The notes beneath the pieces are model-generated. The model was not told the DNA's origin and ran no database searches. It was given only the letters and a program-made list of their open reading frames with translations. Both the position numbers and the translations under genes were made by a program. A stretch of DNA of 64,000 bases, taken from Saussurea involucrata. Lineage: Eukaryota > Streptophyta > Magnoliopsida > Asterales > Asteraceae. The stretch covers positions 40,276,001 to 40,340,000 of the forward strand of contig CM066314.1 in assembly GCA_033807775.1 (NCBI GenBank), given 5' to 3'. Positions 1-11,757 of this stretch are shown in pieces. Numbering within the stretch: the first letter of the stretch is position 1; every line of letters starts with the position of its first letter.

Positions 1-709
1 TTCGATGAAAGTGAGCATCACGAGCATCGAAAATCTTTTTAATTTCAGTCACGGACAATCTCCCTCTTCAAAAATATTTCTTCCCCTTGAAAAACACGAA
101 CAATCTCCCCATAAACGAAAGATCTTGCTCCCCCTAAAAATAAGAATTGTAGAGCAAGATGATTTTCTCCCCCTGAAAATTTGCATAAAAATCATATAAG
201 CGCACATTTTAACAAACTTATATAAAGAAAATAGAATTCATTGAACAACATTTTATAACTACTAACATTTAATCATTTGAACACCAAACAAAAGAAATTC
301 AACTTAATGAAATGTAACATATATTTCCATCAAGTGAAATCAAATGCATGCGTTTGGATTCAAAAACAAGACATCATCGCATATCGAGTTACAAAATGTT
401 CAGTTTCAACTCCTTTATTAAATATATTTGGTGTGCTAGCATGCAAAATATGATTTGCAATAATCAAATGTACTTCTGAAACCTATAAGAATACTTTGCT
501 CTTACTCACACTATTTGTCCAAAAACAGAATTTTCACAAATTTACAGGTTTATCGCGACTTTGTATTTTCCCCAAGTTTCAAGAGATGTGTGCTCTTAGG
601 CATCTCTTCATATTGTGCACATTGGCAACTTTTATTATGTGCTCATTGGCATATTTTATAATCAAACAGTTTATTAAGACTAAGATACACCGTAAACGTA
701 ACTTTCTAA

Positions 710-962
710 CTGGTCCTATAGCAGGATTTGGGTCAGCCGATCCCAGACCAGTTGGCCTTAGGGGCTAGGTGACAAGCACCCCTTGGAACTTACTCTCCCG
801 AACCAGAAAGGCTACATCGATATACCTTAATCCCATCTGTACCAGTAGAACATGGCTTTCTACCTGGTTCTATAGCAGGATTTGGGTCAGCCAATCCCAG
901 ATCAGTTGATCTTAGGGGCTAGGTAACGAGTACCCCTTGGGACTTAATCTCCCAAACCAGAT
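710..962. repeat. Two diverged copies of a ~99-bp repeat
   Basis: Copies at 710-808 and 864-962 share the core gcaggatttgggtcagcc and the block cttaggggctaggt, with about one difference in ten bases. They are separated by about 55 bp. They lie inside C0 and have no evident coding role. Confidence 0.6.
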
Positions 963-1494
963 AGTCCACAGGAACAGACTATCAAACTGAATGATTTTAT
1001 TATATATGTATATATAAATATATATTTTATTTTTTTTTTATTTTTTTATTTTTTTTATTATAGCATCTCAATCACTTGGTTCAAAAAAACGTAGTGCTTC
1101 CCCCATATTTTCGTTTCCATTCATGATTAAGACGAATAGGCTTTGTGAGCATTGTATTCTAAATAAGTCTAGATTTACACAATTTTGCGTTTATATCAAA
1201 ATCTCAAACATGTTTCGCTGACCTTTCGACTTGTTTCAGAAGCGAAAGTAGAAACAAATATAACTCTGACTATACAAAAATGCTCGTAAAATCATCCTTA
1301 ACACACATTTTATTCATTGAATGAAAAATTGAAGAATTTCACTTCATTGAATTAAATTTGTGAAGGTTCAACCTTTCAACGTTAGTAGACATAAAATATA
1401 ACACAATAATACCTTTAAGCACATGTCCTAAACATAGAAAGATATGACAGTGAAAGGATATCACCTGATAAGTACGAGTTCTAAACTGATATGT

Positions 1495-2156
1495 TTAGAA
1501 GTCATAGCCTTTGAAGTACGGGTCCTGAATTGATGTATTCAGAATCCATTCCTTCTCCACCTTTTGCTTCTCTAAAAATAATACTTTCTGAAAATCTGAG
1601 TTCTGCTTGGAAAGTCTTTGACATTTGAGTTCAACATCTTTCTTGTCTTCAATTTCTTTAGTCTTTGTCTTCAAAGCCATTTCAAGTTTCGAAATCCTTT
1701 GAATTAGATCCACTCTTTCTTTCTTGAAATCTTCTCTTTCCATATTCAAAAGATTTTCCATCTCTTGCAACTTCTTTGTAAGCTCGATAATCTTCTCTTT
1801 ATTATCTTCCCTTTCAACTTTCTTCTCTTCTTTCTCTTGAATTCAACCTTTGATCCATGTATAAGCTTCGTTAATTCATTCCACATCTGCATCGGGTTGT
1901 TTTTTAAAGCTTCAACGCGTTTATAAATGTGTTGTGGAAGTGCAAGAATCAAGTAGTACGAAGCGTCCTTATCAGCTTTCTTTCTTTTATACTCTTCTTC
2001 TGTAAAGTCATTCTCCATTTTATATATGATCAATGGACCTTCGGAGAAAGTTTTTATCATATATTCACCATTTTCTCGACTTGAAATGAAATCGATGAAC
2101 GAAACACTCCATCGTTCAAAATCAGATTCTTTGAACAGCACTGGAAGTCGGTTCAT
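1495..2156 (-). pseudogene. C0 gag fragment (copia gag polyprotein, internally deleted)
   Basis: From the start at 2156 the first about 90 residues look like the N-terminal copia gag region: an FERWSVSFIDFI motif, then acidic-basic stretches ending in MWNELTKLIHGSKVEF. The frame then jumps into a lysine/glutamate-rich coiled-coil stretch, with a second overlapping frame at 1495-1770. In related elements this coil lies far downstream in gag, so most of the capsid region and the CCHC knuckle appear deleted and a frameshift follows. Not functional as it stands. Confidence 0.65.
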
Positions 2157-2268
2157 GATCGCTGACGATTAAAAGATCTTTTATAAAGAAAAAAATTTAT
2201 ATAAAACTTTTTCTTGAAAAAATCTTAAAATGTATGAAATACACTATAGAAAAAATTTCATTATAAAA

Positions 2269-2640
2269 AACCAAGTCAGAAACTCGCAAGCCAAAGATGC
2301 GAAATGTATAGAAACTCGCAAGCTACAGATGCGAAATGCAGAGAAACTCGCAAGCCAAAGATGCGCAAAGTGGAGAAACTCGCAAGTGATGGTTGCGAAA
2401 AGTAGCCTTGAACACTGATGGATCACTTTTCGCAAGAGAAGCTTGCGAAAAGTTTCAGAAAGCGGGTCAGTGGGTTGCGAAAAGCTGAAAATTCGGGTCT
2501 GAAGCTTGCGAAAAACAGTAAAACTCGGGCCTTTGATCTGCAAAAAGAAGACTTGTACGAAGAACAATGCTCAATTCGATGAATCTTGCGAAAAGCTTGA
2601 TGAATGTTGCGAAAAGTCTGGATCTAGCGAGATTCGACTA
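2269..2640 (-). repeat. C0 leader: short repeats and hairpins of a TTGCGA/TCGCAA word
   Basis: Between primer site and gag, units of about 35 bp carrying aaactcgcaag and ttgcgaaa words recur (2276-2400), then more dispersed copies follow to 2620. The clearest hairpin is 2426-2452: an 11-bp perfect stem, cttttcgcaag pairing with cttgcgaaaag, around a 5-base loop. There is no long coding frame. It could be leader RNA structure or simple slippage expansion. Confidence 0.6.
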
Positions 2641-3169
2641 AAAATGCCAGAATTCACTTAAATCCTCAAAATCACTGAATTCAAACAATGCAGATCAGTT
2701 CGAAATATGAATTCGAACACCTATTCTTCATAAACGAACCTCTGAAAACCTCTGATTCAACAATTTGAAGATTGAACAGTGAACTTTCACGAACAGACCA
2801 AAAATTCAGAAAATCACCAAATTGAATTTGAAATTCTTCAAATTAGTTCTCGATTCTTGAAGAAGAAATGATCTACTACTGAAACCGAATCCAAAGAACC
2901 AATTTGCAGAACAAATCGATCAAAAATCAGAAAATTTTGATCAAATTTCAAGAAAATGAGATTTTCTTGATAAATCCAGAAAATCAATCGAATTTTCTTG
3001 TAGAATTCACCAAAATCTTCATGATTGATCACTGAAAAAGTCCTCTAAATCTCGAATCCTGCTCTGATACCAATTGATAAACCAAGATCTTCAATAACGT
3101 GCTCTGATACCAATTGTTAAACCCTAAAGATCAATCAAGATAGAGAAGATGTGAATTTGTCAATAACGT

Positions 3170-3181
3170 GCTCTGATACCA
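3170..3181 (-). promoter_or_regulatory. C0 primer-binding site (initiator tRNA-Met type)
   Basis: On the minus strand the 12 bases read TGGTATCAGAGC, the standard complement of the 3' end of plant initiator tRNA-Met. They lie directly inside the 5' LTR. The same word with its flanks recurs at 3060-3071 and 3100-3111 (see findings). Confidence 0.8.
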
Positions 3182-3183
3182 AT

Positions 3184-3393
3184 TGTATACAAGATATGAG
3201 TTTTGCCCTTTCTCTCTCTAAGATATGAGTTATGAATAATGAGAGTGATTCTAAGAGTCTCTCATACTAACACACAACTAAACCTATTTATACTAAACAC
3301 ATTACAAGGTGTAAACAACACAATACAACTCAATACATTGACTTTGACTTTGACCTTTCTATATTTAAACCTTGAAGACATATTGCACTAACA
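3184..3393 (-). repeat. C0 5' LTR
   Basis: On the element (minus) strand it begins TGTTAGTGCAATATG and ends CA. The primer site lies one to two bases inside it. The interval is 210 bp, short for a copia LTR. The bases just outside (3394-3398, ggacc) would be one copy of the target duplication; the partner is outside the window, so this is untested. Confidence 0.7.
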
Positions 3394-4004
3394 GGACCGT
3401 TTTCCCGAATCGAACCGGGACCGAACCGAACCCGAACCGGTACCATATATTCGGTCCGGTATTCGGTTCCAAACATTCCTCAAAATCGGTATTCGGTATT
3501 TCGGTATTCGGTACCTGGATTTTCCCGAAAAAACCGAAACCGAACCGAAATTTTTAAAAGCAAAGTTTTTTTAAAATTTTTAATTATACATATCATCTCC
3601 TAAATAAAGTTTATCTTGATTGTTGTTAACATTAATTATTATTGTTTCTAGTTGTATATAGATAGATTGAAGAGTTGATAACGAACAAAATGGAAAAACG
3701 AAAATCGTAAAAAAATACCGAAGATTGTTGAACTTTTGTTTGGTTTTGAACTTTTTGATTGTTTGATATTGGTTTTGAAACACATTTAAAACATTATGAA
3801 GGAATTTTGGTTTGCGATTGGTTTTGATACACATTTGATACATTTTAAAATTTTCTGTCCTAAGTGGTCCTAATACCGATTTTCCCGTCCCGAAACCGAA
3901 ACCGAACCGGTACCGTACCGGTACATACGGTTCGGTTTTCGGTACCAATTTTTAGTCCCAAAAAAAAATCGGTACCAACCGGTCCGGTCCCGATCTCATC
4001 CCTA
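3394..4004. mobile_element. hAT-like non-autonomous element, left end cut by C0
   Basis: The region is packed with accgaaccg / cggttcggt words at both ends (3400-3560 and 3880-3995), so the ends are largely inverted copies of each other around an AT-rich core. Read from the right, the terminus is TAGGGATGAGATCGGGACCGG, resembling plant hAT-type terminal repeats that start TAGGG. The matching left terminus is missing because C0 begins there, so C0 probably inserted near that end. Family assignment is by resemblance only. Confidence 0.45.
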
Positions 4005-4104
4005 TATAGAACGATGCAATGCAACGAAGAAGGCCAAAAAAGGTAAAGATACTAAGCCAGCCAAGCAAGAAAATGTGGGAGGAATAAGGACATAGACTTC
4101 ACCG

Positions 4105-7100
4105 ATGATACTGCAATCAACGCTAGACGATTTGAACGATGAACAAAAGGAATGCTTATGCGAAATGGGTTTTGAATCACTTTTAGGAATGACAGTCGAC
4201 GGAATACCGTCGAAGGTAGGTTATTTCGTTGTGGATAACTTAGACACAATGGGTATGGCAATAAGAGTTGGAATTCCGTCGACGGAATACCGTCGAAGTG
4301 CTCGGAATTCCAACAGGAGGCATAGATCTGAGTACTATAAACGTAACACCAAAGGGAATGCATTGTTATGAAAAGTGGAAGAAAGCATACCATAAGGACC
4401 AAATGAGGCCGACAGATGTTAGTAATGCGATTATCCAAAAAAGGAGCATCGGTGATGAGTTCAAATGGAATTTAATAGTGTTGTTCGTGAATTCAATGGG
4501 TGAATGTAGCCCAACCGGAGGATGCAACACAACGTTCATGTCTAAAATTGAGGACGTAGGCATGATCAGTCAGATAAACTGGTGCAAATACATTTGCAAC
4601 TGTGTGGAACGAAGCAAGCGCAACTGGAGGCGAGACACTTACGACAACTTTTATTGTGGGCCCCTGACATTCCTTACGGTATGGTAACTAATTAAATTTC
4701 CGTACAATAACTTGAAAATAACATGTGATTCATATACTTAATTTTTTTGGCAGCTTCTGTACGTACATAGCACAAGAGTTGACACTGGTTGTGTGAATAG
4801 TATCTCGTTGCCAACAAAGGAATGGGACATGGAGAAGCTTAGAAAAAGGCAGAATGAAGGGATTCGCAAGGGGGGTCTTCATATGGCAACAATTACATGG
4901 AATGCAGAAGACGAATCTGTGCCACTTACGTGTACGCAAAATGTTCAAGAGGAAGGACCATCGACATTGGCGATTGCAGCAGATTTAGAGAACGCAGAAG
5001 TGCATGATAAACCATGTTAAGCAGAACCCAAAGAAACACTGGGTGGAGAGGAATACTGTGCAACACAACAAGGGATTGATCTTGAAGATATAGGAACAAG
5101 TAGAGTCAACCGAGACGAGGACGAGGACAGACTATGTTATGATGAGGAGGACCTTAGCCGGGTAAATACAAAAGCATCGTTAAATAAATTTTTACCATTA
5201 AAAGGGCTTGTTTTCGTATTTTTTAAGATATAAATAATACAACCCAACATAATCAAATGTAATTTTACAGGACTACATGGAGCGGATAGACGGGAAGTTC
5301 TTAGAGTTGTACGCCATAAAGTGGGACCTTGAGGAACTAATACAAGAGGCATCAAGTTTGTTCCCATATGAGGATCAATTCACGCATTACAAGGAAAGTT
5401 TGGCGAGCATGTTCATAGACGAGGAAACGAAACCAGCAAAAAATGAGACTGAGGATTGTGAACAGGCTAAAACAGAAGAAGTTCGCAACAATGTGGACTA
5501 AGATCATACCGTGGGAGTAGTGACACCGGTTAAGCTTGCATTCAATGATACCGACTCTCTGGAAAAAGAAAGCCCTTTATCACAAATATGGTATAGTCAA
5601 ACAACATACGGGATAATTGACGAAACGGTTAGGCTAAACTCAAACGAGAAGGTTGAATCAAAAAAGGATCAAGCAGATACATCGACCGTGGTTCATATGA
5701 GGGACGAATCTGCACCAAGTTTTGATGTTGGTTTCACCCAGTTAACGCCTTTGGCAGGTGGGTTCATGCCAGATAAGGGAAAAATAGAGTGCGAAAAAAA
5801 TAACGAAGAAAAGAGGATAGGGAAGAGAGAGACAAAGTTGGGCGATAAAATGAAATCTCCGTACGTGAAAAGACAGGTAATCTTAGGCAAAGGAATAACA
5901 TTGGAGGAGAAAAAGATACATGAATGGGAAATCTCAAACAATAGAGTTCCAAGGTAACATTAAAACACTGTGAATTAATTTTGTTACATACACTTACGAA
6001 AACTTTTACATTTTGTTTTACTGTTTAAAGTATTCTTTCGTATCGTTTGATAGTAAGATAGTATTCTTATCCGAGACGGGCCAAACAATAACTAAGGTTG
6101 CGATAGAGACACTTGCATTAAGAGAAATGGTATTCGGCAGTGTGTTAGATGGGTGGGCTAGCGTGCTGAACAGTGAGGAGCATCTACGGAGTATATCTTC
6201 ACGAAAAAGGTTGTTCGTGAAAACAGGAACAACGGTAATTGTCAAAACTTGATAACATAGAAAGAAAAAAAGTTAATAGACTACTCTAACATTTTAATCC
6301 TAACAGGACGACAATGTTTTACTATATGATATGCACGACTTTAATGCAATATTCAATTGGTTTTCGCGTAACTTTGCAAAGGCATGCGATTTCAACACAA
6401 GACGGATTAATATGAAAGACATAGATATGGTAAGCTATGAAAGAATTAAATGCATATACAATACTTGTAATATGGATATGGAACCCTATTGCCTGTTTGG
6501 AATAACATGCTATGGGTTCAATGATTTAACAGGTTTTCATACCAATGAAGATAAGGCAATATTTCTACTGTGTGGTCTTCGACTTAAAGTACCACACAGT
6601 AGATATTCTGGATAACACAGCAGATGAAGGAGATGTTGACAACTTGTACCACTACGATGTTCACATCCTGGTAGGAGCCTAAACTATTAATATTTAATTT
6701 AACGTGTTTTTAAGAGTTTGTTTGTAAACTGACTTTATGGGAAACAGCATACAATGTTCCTTCGTCACCTCAGAAACCTAAACCACCCCGCGGAAACACA
6801 AATGAAGGTAGCGGAAAAGACACGGGTATGCATGCCATGGAGAACGAGCAAGAACGAGATGGACAGTGGAATATTCTTAATGAGACACATGGAAACCTAT
6901 ATGGGCGGTGGAGTTCGTACATGGTACACCGGATTGTGCAAAGAAGGACCGAGCCAAGATAAACAACTTGAACTCCTACGAAAGAAGTACACGACGAAGA
7001 TCTTGTTAAGCGATTGCAACAAAAAGAAAGATATTGTTGAGTATGAGGCAATGGGTTTCAGCATGGTTCCTGCATACGAGAGAGGAAAAAAACTAGAAGA

Positions 7101-7140
7101 AGCAACGGCGACGAGGAAGCAAAGAATTCGCGGATTTTAG
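4105..7140 (+). pseudogene. ULP1-like (C48-type) cysteine protease gene of a Kaonashi-type MULE, decayed
   Basis: Seven exons can be followed: about 4105-4678, 4754-5161, 5271-5953, about 6031-6234, 6307-6429, 6533-6670 and 6748-7140. Most junctions have GT..AG. The N-terminal part is the domain usual in plant ULP-like transposon proteins (FKWNLIVLFVNSMGECSP). The C-terminal exons hold the protease fold: VFDLKYHTVDILDN, then KTRVCMPWRT and GIFLMRHMETYMG. Decay: a frameshift near 4270 and in-frame stops at 5018 and 5499. At the expected catalytic positions, His is Tyr (6560-6562) and Cys is Ser (6865-6867, in DSGIF where DCGIF is usual). It faces the transposase gene convergently. ULP-like genes carried by MULEs are known in plants; the assignment to this element is inferred from proximity. 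Confidence 0.75.
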
Positions 7141-8187
7141 ATGCAATGTTGAGTTCCGGTACGATGGTTTTAGATAAAAAACGTAATAAATTGTTTATTT
7201 AATTTCATGCATCGGTTGTTTTTTAAGCATTCGGTATTTTATCGACACTTAAAACTTACTCTTTAGGATGTTGGGATTGAATTTCATATCATGTTTTTTT
7301 TTCAAGGTTTCTACGAGGTTTCATTTGTTAATCATAGTTTTACATTTTGTGATGAATTATATCAACTTGATTGGTGAGATGCATTTCAATTGTAGTATTT
7401 AAAAAGTTAATGGTATATTGCATAAGTAAATTTCATAAAACATGATGACGATGTTTTCAAGCTAAAAATAAATGTTTATTTTAATAATGAAACCTTGTTT
7501 TGAGAATATCTTTTTACATTACCAACCCAAATAATAAAGGTAGTCCCTTTTTCATATACTGTATGAACACTAAAAACCACATACAAAGCTAGGGTTTCAT
7601 ATTTTCATGTATACATATGAAACCGTATATAATAATATAAATGTTTGGTTTTATTTAAAAATTGTATGTTGATAACATTGATTTCACGTTTATTGACTGC
7701 ACTACATATCACAAAAAAATTGTAAAATGTATGAAAAAAATATAAACATGTTAGACGAACCTTAAAAAATAGTACAAGATCATCAATAACAAAAAATTTG
7801 ATGACAAGTCCAAAAAGTAAAAACAAGAAATATCAATAAAAAGGTTCAGAGAGACGTATTGGAAGTAAACAACAAGATGAGTCCATGTGAAATGGTTCTA
7901 AAGTAATAAACAAGATTAACTAAAATATATATTTCAATATTTCATATGGGGGTTTTTCTTAGAAAAAACCCCAAAAAAACCCACCAAAAAACAAACTATC
8001 CATGTGCAAACTTACATACCATATCGACAACCATACGGTGATGATCCAAACATAGACATAAGCTAATAAACTATTTCACATACCAACAAAAAAAAAGGAT
8101 TAACACCTTCAAATACCACATACCACCCCTAAACACCTTTAATGCCATCAAAAGCTTTGCATGAGCACCACACCTTCACCTTCTTGA
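7141..8187. other. AT-rich spacer between convergent MULE genes
   Basis: I see no coding frame with recognisable content, no tandem array and no terminal repeat. It holds the 3' ends of the ULP-like gene and of the minus-strand genes. Poly-A/T runs are frequent. Confidence 0.6.
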
Positions 8188-8200
8188 TTGCCTTCGTCTG

Positions 8201-8458
8201 TTAGTCCATCGCAATGTTCTTATCCCAAAGCGTCACTGATATGTCATCATAGTCTTGCTTGCGCATCTTGGCAACGGTCTCTTCATGCTTCAGCTTCTGC
8301 TTCTTTCTCTGCAACTTCTCCTCTAAACTGTGCACTTTTGCTTCGAGCTCTCGATTCTCAGACAACAGACCGAGGTTGTGGTTGACTAGAGACCTCAGAA
8401 GGTACTGTGGAACAGGGGTTTGATTGGGGTTTTGGGATTCATCATCAGAGGAAGACAT
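8201..8458 (-). CDS. Small coiled-coil protein of unknown function next to the MULE transposase
   Basis: An 85-residue ORF with a start at 8458. The first 20 residues are acidic and Ser/Asn/Gln-rich (MSSSDDESQNPNQTPVPQ). Residues of about 30-65 form a heptad coil rich in Leu, Glu and Lys (ENRELEAKVHSLEEKL). A TATA-like stretch (tatata at about 8521-8526) lies about 65 bp upstream on the same strand, so it may be a separate transcription unit rather than a last exon. It sits about 200 bp downstream of the transposase stop. I do not recognise the family; a role as a MULE accessory protein is only a guess from position. Confidence 0.45.
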   Translation of the reverse strand: MSSSDDESQNPNQTPVPQYLLRSLVNHNLGLLSENRELEAKVHSLEEKLQRKKQKLKHEETVAKMRKQDYDDISVTLWDKNIAMD

Positions 8459-8663
8459 TTCAGAAGGAGTACTGTATTTTGTTTGAGATATGGAACGTAT
8501 GTGAAAAAAGGAAAACCTACATATATAACGCTAATCAAACCAAAAATTATTAACCTGCAATATTCCAATGATATTTAAATTTCACCGCAAAAAATCCACA
8601 AATAAACTAAAAACAAATGACAACGTCAAAAGTTGATAACTATAAAATTAAAAACCTATGCAA

Positions 8664-10943
8664 TCAATCTTCTTTTGAGCGATTCGGACAATTACGGGAA
8701 TCATGATTAGACAACACATTACACCGTCTACACACTCTTTTGGGACGCTTCCCTGAGGATGACGTTTTTTCATAGGCTCCAATAAGACGCTTCCCAGTTC
8801 CACAACCTTTGTTTCGTATACCGGATGGGGGTAGGATTTCTGCTTCATCAGGTACTTCAACACCATAACATTGGCGCAATGCTTCCGCTTTGTCTATTGC
8901 TGGAGAAGGGACATAATTCTCCACATCAAAATCAACCTTCATCTTGTCTAATGTTTCAGAAAACGAAGAGAGTTTCTCCTTATCGTTCCTCAAACGACTA
9001 ACAAGAACGTCAATCTTCGCATAAACTTCGTTAATTACACGTTCCTTCTCAACATCCACCTCCCCGTATCGCGCCTTGGCCGCTTGAATCTCAATTGGGA
9101 CCAAGGATCTAGTCCACCGACGTTCTATTATGTAGTCAGGAATTGTAACATACCCGTCATGAATCCGTTTTGTACAAAATAATTGCATTCACATCTCATA
9201 AATTTCGCGTCGTGATCATGAACAACCTACATTTCACAGAGTCGGGTCAGTTTTAAAATCTTAAAAAAAAGTAAGTTTCAAATAATTAAAATAATAATGT
9301 CAACAACACTTACAATATAAGTCGTCTTAACAGCAAATTTCTTGTTTTGGTGAGTTACACGAAATCGATTGGCACCAACATCTTGAACACGACAAAAATA
9401 TAACCCCTTACTAATTTCTTTTTGAACGTAAAAAAAAACAGTTCGCGTGTATACCTCGGATGCATGCTTCTCAATCAACATTGGTGTAACGCATCGCGGT
9501 AATGTATTACGAGTAACAAACTCCAACAACCGGTGTTTGTTTCTTTGCTTTTCTATCGACGCATCAAACGCATGAATAAATTTAACCAGATCATTCCGAA
9601 ATGACGCAAACAACCGAAAAAAGGCATGAGAGCTCTCGGAACGTGACGTTGTTCGCATCAGCCCAGACATACGGTCATCCTTATAATATGCAGGGATCCA
9701 GAAATGTCGGATGTCAAACATATGTTTCAACCACTCATTACGATGCAATGAATAATCCTCAACCATCTCATTCCATCCACACTCAAAAGCATCCGGAGAA
9801 GTATTATAGTCCCAAACCAACTTATTAAACCGCCTTTTGAACTCATCATCAACATCGGCAGGCAACGTAACCTAATATTTAAAATATTAAATAGGGTTAA
9901 CGAAAAAAATAATAATTATACTAGTAACATCTACTCATGAGAAATACCTTGTTCTGTACTTTCTTCGTAATGTGCCACATGCAAAGATGATGCTTTGATT
10001 CTGTGAAAACCTCGGGTATGGATTGTTTCATAGCGGCGCATTGGTCAATTATTACAAATATAGGCTGCTTCCCATGTGCTTCAATAAAAGACTTCAGCAC
10101 CCATTTGAAATTAACGATGCTCTCGTGACTAATCAAAGCAGCAGCAACGACAACAGACCGCTTGTGGTTGTCGATTGCTATGAATGGCACAAAATTCATA
10201 GCATGCCTACATAATAAAAACGTACAATTGTAAGAAATATATAACAAATGAATAACTAAACAAACAAATTTCACCAGTTCGTGCGGTATGTTGCATCAAA
10301 AGACACTGTGTCACCGAACTCCTTGAAATTTATATTCGCAATCTCATCAACCCAAAAGATAGCTTGAAGTTCACGATCCTCGACTAAACAATCAAAGAAA
10401 AAATCAGGGACTTTAGACCTACGTTTCGCAAGCAAGTTTATGAGCATCTGCGCATCTTTGTTGCCAACAAATGTACCCATATCCCTTCTAGCATTCTCGT
10501 AATCAGTCGGGGTAGCACCAACGTACTCGTATCCACCTTTCATAGCAGCTTTAATGGTATGAGCCCTGTCACCACCAATACTTGCCGTCGACGCATTATA
10601 GACGTTCCTATAGTCTGGTGTAATGCAATTGCCTTCTCGATTTACAAAGCATTTTATCATGAACATTATATAACGCATGATTATGTCTTTCTTCAAATTT
10701 GTACACAACAAATACATTGCCCTCTTTCTTCAAACGAAATTTAACACACGCCTTACAACCCGATCTTTTGACATTTGACTTACGCACTCTACGATCACAA
10801 CTACTACTTTCATAGTCTATCTTTTTTTTTCCAGGCCAGCCTTCACGACTACATAGAAGATACCTAGATAGAATGTCCCCTTCCCTATTTTTCTTTTTAT
10901 TAGACCTCCTAACATCAAACCCTGCAAGCTGGGCATATTTCAA
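8664..10943 (-). pseudogene. MULE (FAR1/MURA-type) transposase, 3' two thirds
   Basis: Exons: 10275-10943, 9948-10206, 9314-9871 and 8664-9226, with introns 10207-10274, 9872-9947 and 9227-9313, all GT..AG. In order: the rest of the FAR1 zinc-binding DNA domain (YAQLAGFDVRR ... KFEERHNH), the MULE DDE core with VSFDATYRTN (first Asp), VIIDQCAAM (second Asp), CMWHI and the SRSESSH region (Glu), half of a SWIM zinc finger (CECNYF), then a coil and a CCHC-like C terminus (CRRCNVLSNHDSRNC). Defects: a frameshift near 10615, and a deletion with frameshift in the SWIM finger near 9180 that removes its second Cys-x-His half. The 5' part of the gene is 44 kb away at 55203-56062. Confidence 0.85.
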
Positions 10944-11757
10944 TGTAACGACCCGGATTCCCAAACAAGCATCAAATAACATACATTGCATAACATCGTT
11001 ACATAACAAGATACATCATATAACAAGTACGGTCCCTTAGTCTTTACAATCCAAAATAAGGTATTTCATTACAAACTTTTCTCTAACTAAATACATGATA
11101 TCTGATAACGAGGTTATAACTACAAAACACGTCATAGTCTTCACATTATAAGTCTTCCCAAAAGCTAGCCACCGATTACTCTATTCACTTGCTCTTACCC
11201 GATCCACGACCTGGAATACATATTTTTAAAACAAAATGAGGGTTAGACCTAGTGGTCTAAGTGAGAAAATCCCTGTTAGTTGGAATTCATTTGCACAAAC
11301 ACCATATACATAACACAAATATAAATACCACTTAGGACTCATGCATTGTGTACTTTCCTGTCTCATTCCCATGGCCAAATTAGATGGTTGCGAGCCAACT
11401 AATCAATTTACTCCGTTGTACTTAATACAGCCAACACCGCTGTCCCTTCGTACAGCCAACTCCATCGGTCCTAAGCCCGGCCAACTTGTACTCATGTAGT
11501 GTAATACTCATATAAATATAATATGCACACTATTACACTATTTATCACAATCTCATTCCACATATATATGTATTCCAGTTTAAAAACGTTTTAAAGTAAA
11601 ACTCACCTGATTGCTTATCACAACGCTTCCAATCCTTTCTAAAAAACAGTTCAGCTTTCACCCCAAATCCACAGAATCTGAAACAATTTGATACAAGTAT
11701 CTCTTTACCAAAATGGAACACATAAGACTTACTAGGCTAAAGACTCTAGATAAATCT
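10944..11757 (-). repeat. G1 3' LTR, first part (interrupted by C1)
   Basis: It matches 53556-54369 closely from tgtaacgacccgg to gactctagataaatct, where C1 begins. The last five bases (aatct, 11753-11757) are the left copy of the C1 target duplication. Confidence 0.92.

Larger units (their letters stand above)
1..3393 (-). mobile_element. C0: Ty1/copia element, deleted, 5' part only
   Basis: This is the 5' portion of a minus-strand copia element that runs off the left edge. Seen: a 210-bp LTR with TG..CA ends (3184-3393), a primer-binding site next to it, a repeat-rich leader, and a broken gag (1495-2156). No protease, integrase or RT is recognisable between 1494 and 1, so the visible part is non-autonomous. 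The first 200 bases and 1000-1060 are AT-rich and contain several pyrimidine runs that read as purine tracts on the element strand. The 3' LTR is not in the window. Confidence 0.75.

Noticed and set aside
3580..3948. 122-codon minus-strand ORF
   Set aside because: It lies in the inverted-repeat hAT-like element, has low-complexity ends made of accgaaccg words, and shows no family features.
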